DNA from: Ligula intestinalis
Lineage: Eukaryota > Platyhelminthes > Cestoda > Diphyllobothriidea > Diphyllobothriidae
Reading direction: 5' to 3'
Assembly (NCBI GenBank): GCA_036362985.1
Contig: JAYGXS010000005.1
Location: 8,819,596 to 8,883,595, forward strand
Length of the DNA stretch: 64,000 nucleotides
A program made the translations under genes and the position numbers. Every line of letters starts with the position of its first letter. The stretch's first letter is position 1. Below are positions 62,290 through 64,000 of this stretch, piece by piece. Under the pieces are notes generated by a model. The model saw only the letters and a list, made by a program, of their open reading frames with translations. It was not told the origin of the DNA and did not search any database.

Positions 62290-64000
62290 CCAGTGAATCA
62301 CTCTGGCTTGAGGTTTACGCATTCACATCCATAGCACGCCACACGTCTAAGCTTCAGCCTAGCACTGAGTTTCTGCATACAACTCCTACTTGTCTCACCC
62401 CTTCTCCCCCTATACAGAACTCAACGTGATAATTGTAGTGTTCTAAGCACAGCCACGGCTTAGACTCCCACAAGATTTTGACTGATAATTTTGACATTTT
62501 CTAGCGTGTGGACAGTCTGCTGCGTACAATTTCCCAGTAGCCTTTCATTCATCACATATAATCATCAGTCAAACGGCCTAGTCGATTTCAAGTGTGACTC
62601 CATATTGGTTTTCGCACCGTTCATGGTCTAAATAGTTGAAGTGTTTGAGAGACACTACCCAGGTTACACTTAAACTTAATGGGACGGTTAAAAAATAAAA
62701 GAGAAGTCACAAAGCCCTTCTTACGATCAGCAGGATGGTGTCTGTTTATTCCTTAAATTTTCCTTCACGCAATTTTCGCGATTCCCTTGGCCGCCAACCC
62801 ACTGTAACCTTCACTCAATCCTGTAGTTATATCCAAAATCAGGTCAGTCTTCCATTTCAATCTAAATTTTATGATAGAGATGCATACTATTTAAGTAGGC
62901 ATGTTGTAAGCGGTCAGAAAGAAGCTCATTAAGGAGCCGGTATGCTGGCGTGGCTGAAAAGAGTTGAGATTAGACTGCACGATTACCCGTATTGCAACCA
63001 TACTTAATGTTGGCTTGTGAGTGATTGTCAGTTTTTTTTGAAAATTGCGGCATCTTGCTTGCTGCACTCGCCCGTTGGTATGCTGTGTTTTCAGCATCTG
63101 AGCTGCCCTTCTGAAAGAGGTCTCTGTACGAGAAGCCTGTTGAAATGGTTTAATACAAGGATAGTTAATCCTAGAGTTGAAGTTTACCCGATTATGAAAA
63201 GACTCGCGGCATTCGGGGGGATCTGAACTCGCATTATAGAGAAGACCAATGCCATCCCCGTTGAGCAACAAATGCCACGCTTCAAGCTATGAGTTTAAGC
63301 ACAGTTGAATCGATTTTAGCCGCCCAACTTCACCGCTCGTATGGAATTCATCAATGCGGAACAGCAAGCTGACTGCCCAAGCAGAATTTCCTAAGCAATC
63401 ATCAAGAATCCACCAGAATGACTACAAGGCTGACTTATTTAGGAGGTTTGGCAGATTTGCTTCATTTTCAAAAGTGGATCAGCTTAAATGAAGCAAAACC
63501 TCCTTAATAATCCCAGAGTTGCCAGCTACGCTTGCGTTGGAAGAGGCTCACGATGCTAGCATCCTTCACGTTTAGGAGATGCGTCTCTGCCGACTGTAGC
63601 AAGTGGCACAACACAATAAGCCTTTCCTCATCAGTGTCCACAGGATACGAGTTGTCTTGGTTTAGTGGGCAGGTTCAAATAGGGAAACTACCCAAAAACT
63701 TCGCAATTGCCATCTGAGGAGTTATCATGCGGCGTCATTTTTCAATGTAAGAAACCTATTAACACATTTGATATTTCTACGTATTGCAGTTTCTACACGC
63801 GTCATTGTAAATCATGGCAGGAAAAGTACACAGAAGTCAGTGAGTCGAGGTAAACTGAAAATACCCGATTTCCATTGAAAAACTAATCTAGGACTAACAC
63901 TTTTAAGGCAAATTGTGGCACATTTTTCAACAGGAACAAATTTATATTTTCTCATTTTCATTTTAATCAAAAAAAGTTGTCGATAAATGGCCACTTTAAA
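62290..64000 (-). repeat. rep-B large copy, inverted relative to 42430-44230
   Basis: Collinear in reverse with 44230 down to 42430, including the FSYRDLF peptide region, the cloverleaf-like segment and the CATTCTGGTGGATTCTTGA block. By eye most positions agree. Homology is still running at the window end. Confidence 0.8.
63208..63276 (-). repeat. Cloverleaf-like (tRNA-derived) segment, copy 3
   Basis: The minus strand has GGCATTT pairing with GAATGCC (one G-T pair), TGC/GCA D-stem and CATTG/TAATG anticodon-arm pairing around a 10-nt loop, and GAGTTCAGATCCC. It is the best-pairing copy of the three. Confidence 0.55.

Noticed and set aside
1..64000. CRISPR arrays, operons or prophage
   Set aside because: The repeats are dispersed eukaryotic elements or microsatellites, and genes are intron-split.

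Overview
This window looks like repeat-rich animal nuclear DNA, most likely from a flatworm and perhaps a diphyllobothriid tapeworm. The flatworm call is an inference. It rests on GT-AG introns, degenerate TTAGGG-type telomeric repeats, CR1-like non-LTR retrotransposons, many Penelope-like element (PLE) relics with GIY-YIG endonuclease domains, a maT-type mariner, and a truncated eukaryotic 5S rRNA. Nothing bacterial was seen. Two assembly gaps are present: 400 N at 13173-13572, and 10 N inside a CA microsatellite at 23923-23932.

Two host genes can be supported, and they converge. The plus-strand gene runs from 16416 to 36904. It has at least ten exons, whose phases agree at every junction from 20004 onward, and one exon is missing between 16604 and 20004. 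It encodes a type I membrane protein: signal peptide, fibronectin-III-like ectodomain, one membrane helix, and a tail of about 130 residues. The tail includes a tandemly duplicated 57-nt exon pair and a run of seven aspartates. The minus-strand gene (37036-39202, 5' end not found) has four phase-matched exons, one very short intron, and no recognised family. The two stop codons are 131 bp apart.

The rest is mostly mobile and duplicated DNA. 1-16 kb: a CR1 tail, PLE foldbacks (2.6, 3.4-4.0 and 5.9 kb), three rep-A copies, a duplicated pair at 9.4 and 11.0 kb, rep-B, a gap, and a PLE endonuclease relic. 16-37 kb: the membrane-protein gene, whose introns hold rep-A, tandem duplications, the 22.2-24.4 kb GC-rich block with the 5S relic, a PLE foldback, a tRNA-like relic, a broken CR1 and a candidate solo LTR. 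39-49 kb: a tandem duplication of rep-B with cloverleaf-like segments, a 578-bp foldback element and an inverted PLE. 49-64 kb: AT-rich rep-C copies, a dead mariner, CR1 and PLE fragments, a 2.1-kb inverted-repeat composite, and a large rep-B copy inverted relative to 42.4-44.2 kb.

The leads most worth a second look are the duplicated microexon, the PLE relics bounded by long inverted repeats with hammerhead-like hairpins, the 5S relic at the edge of a duplicated block, and the three copies with a tRNA-like acceptor stem.
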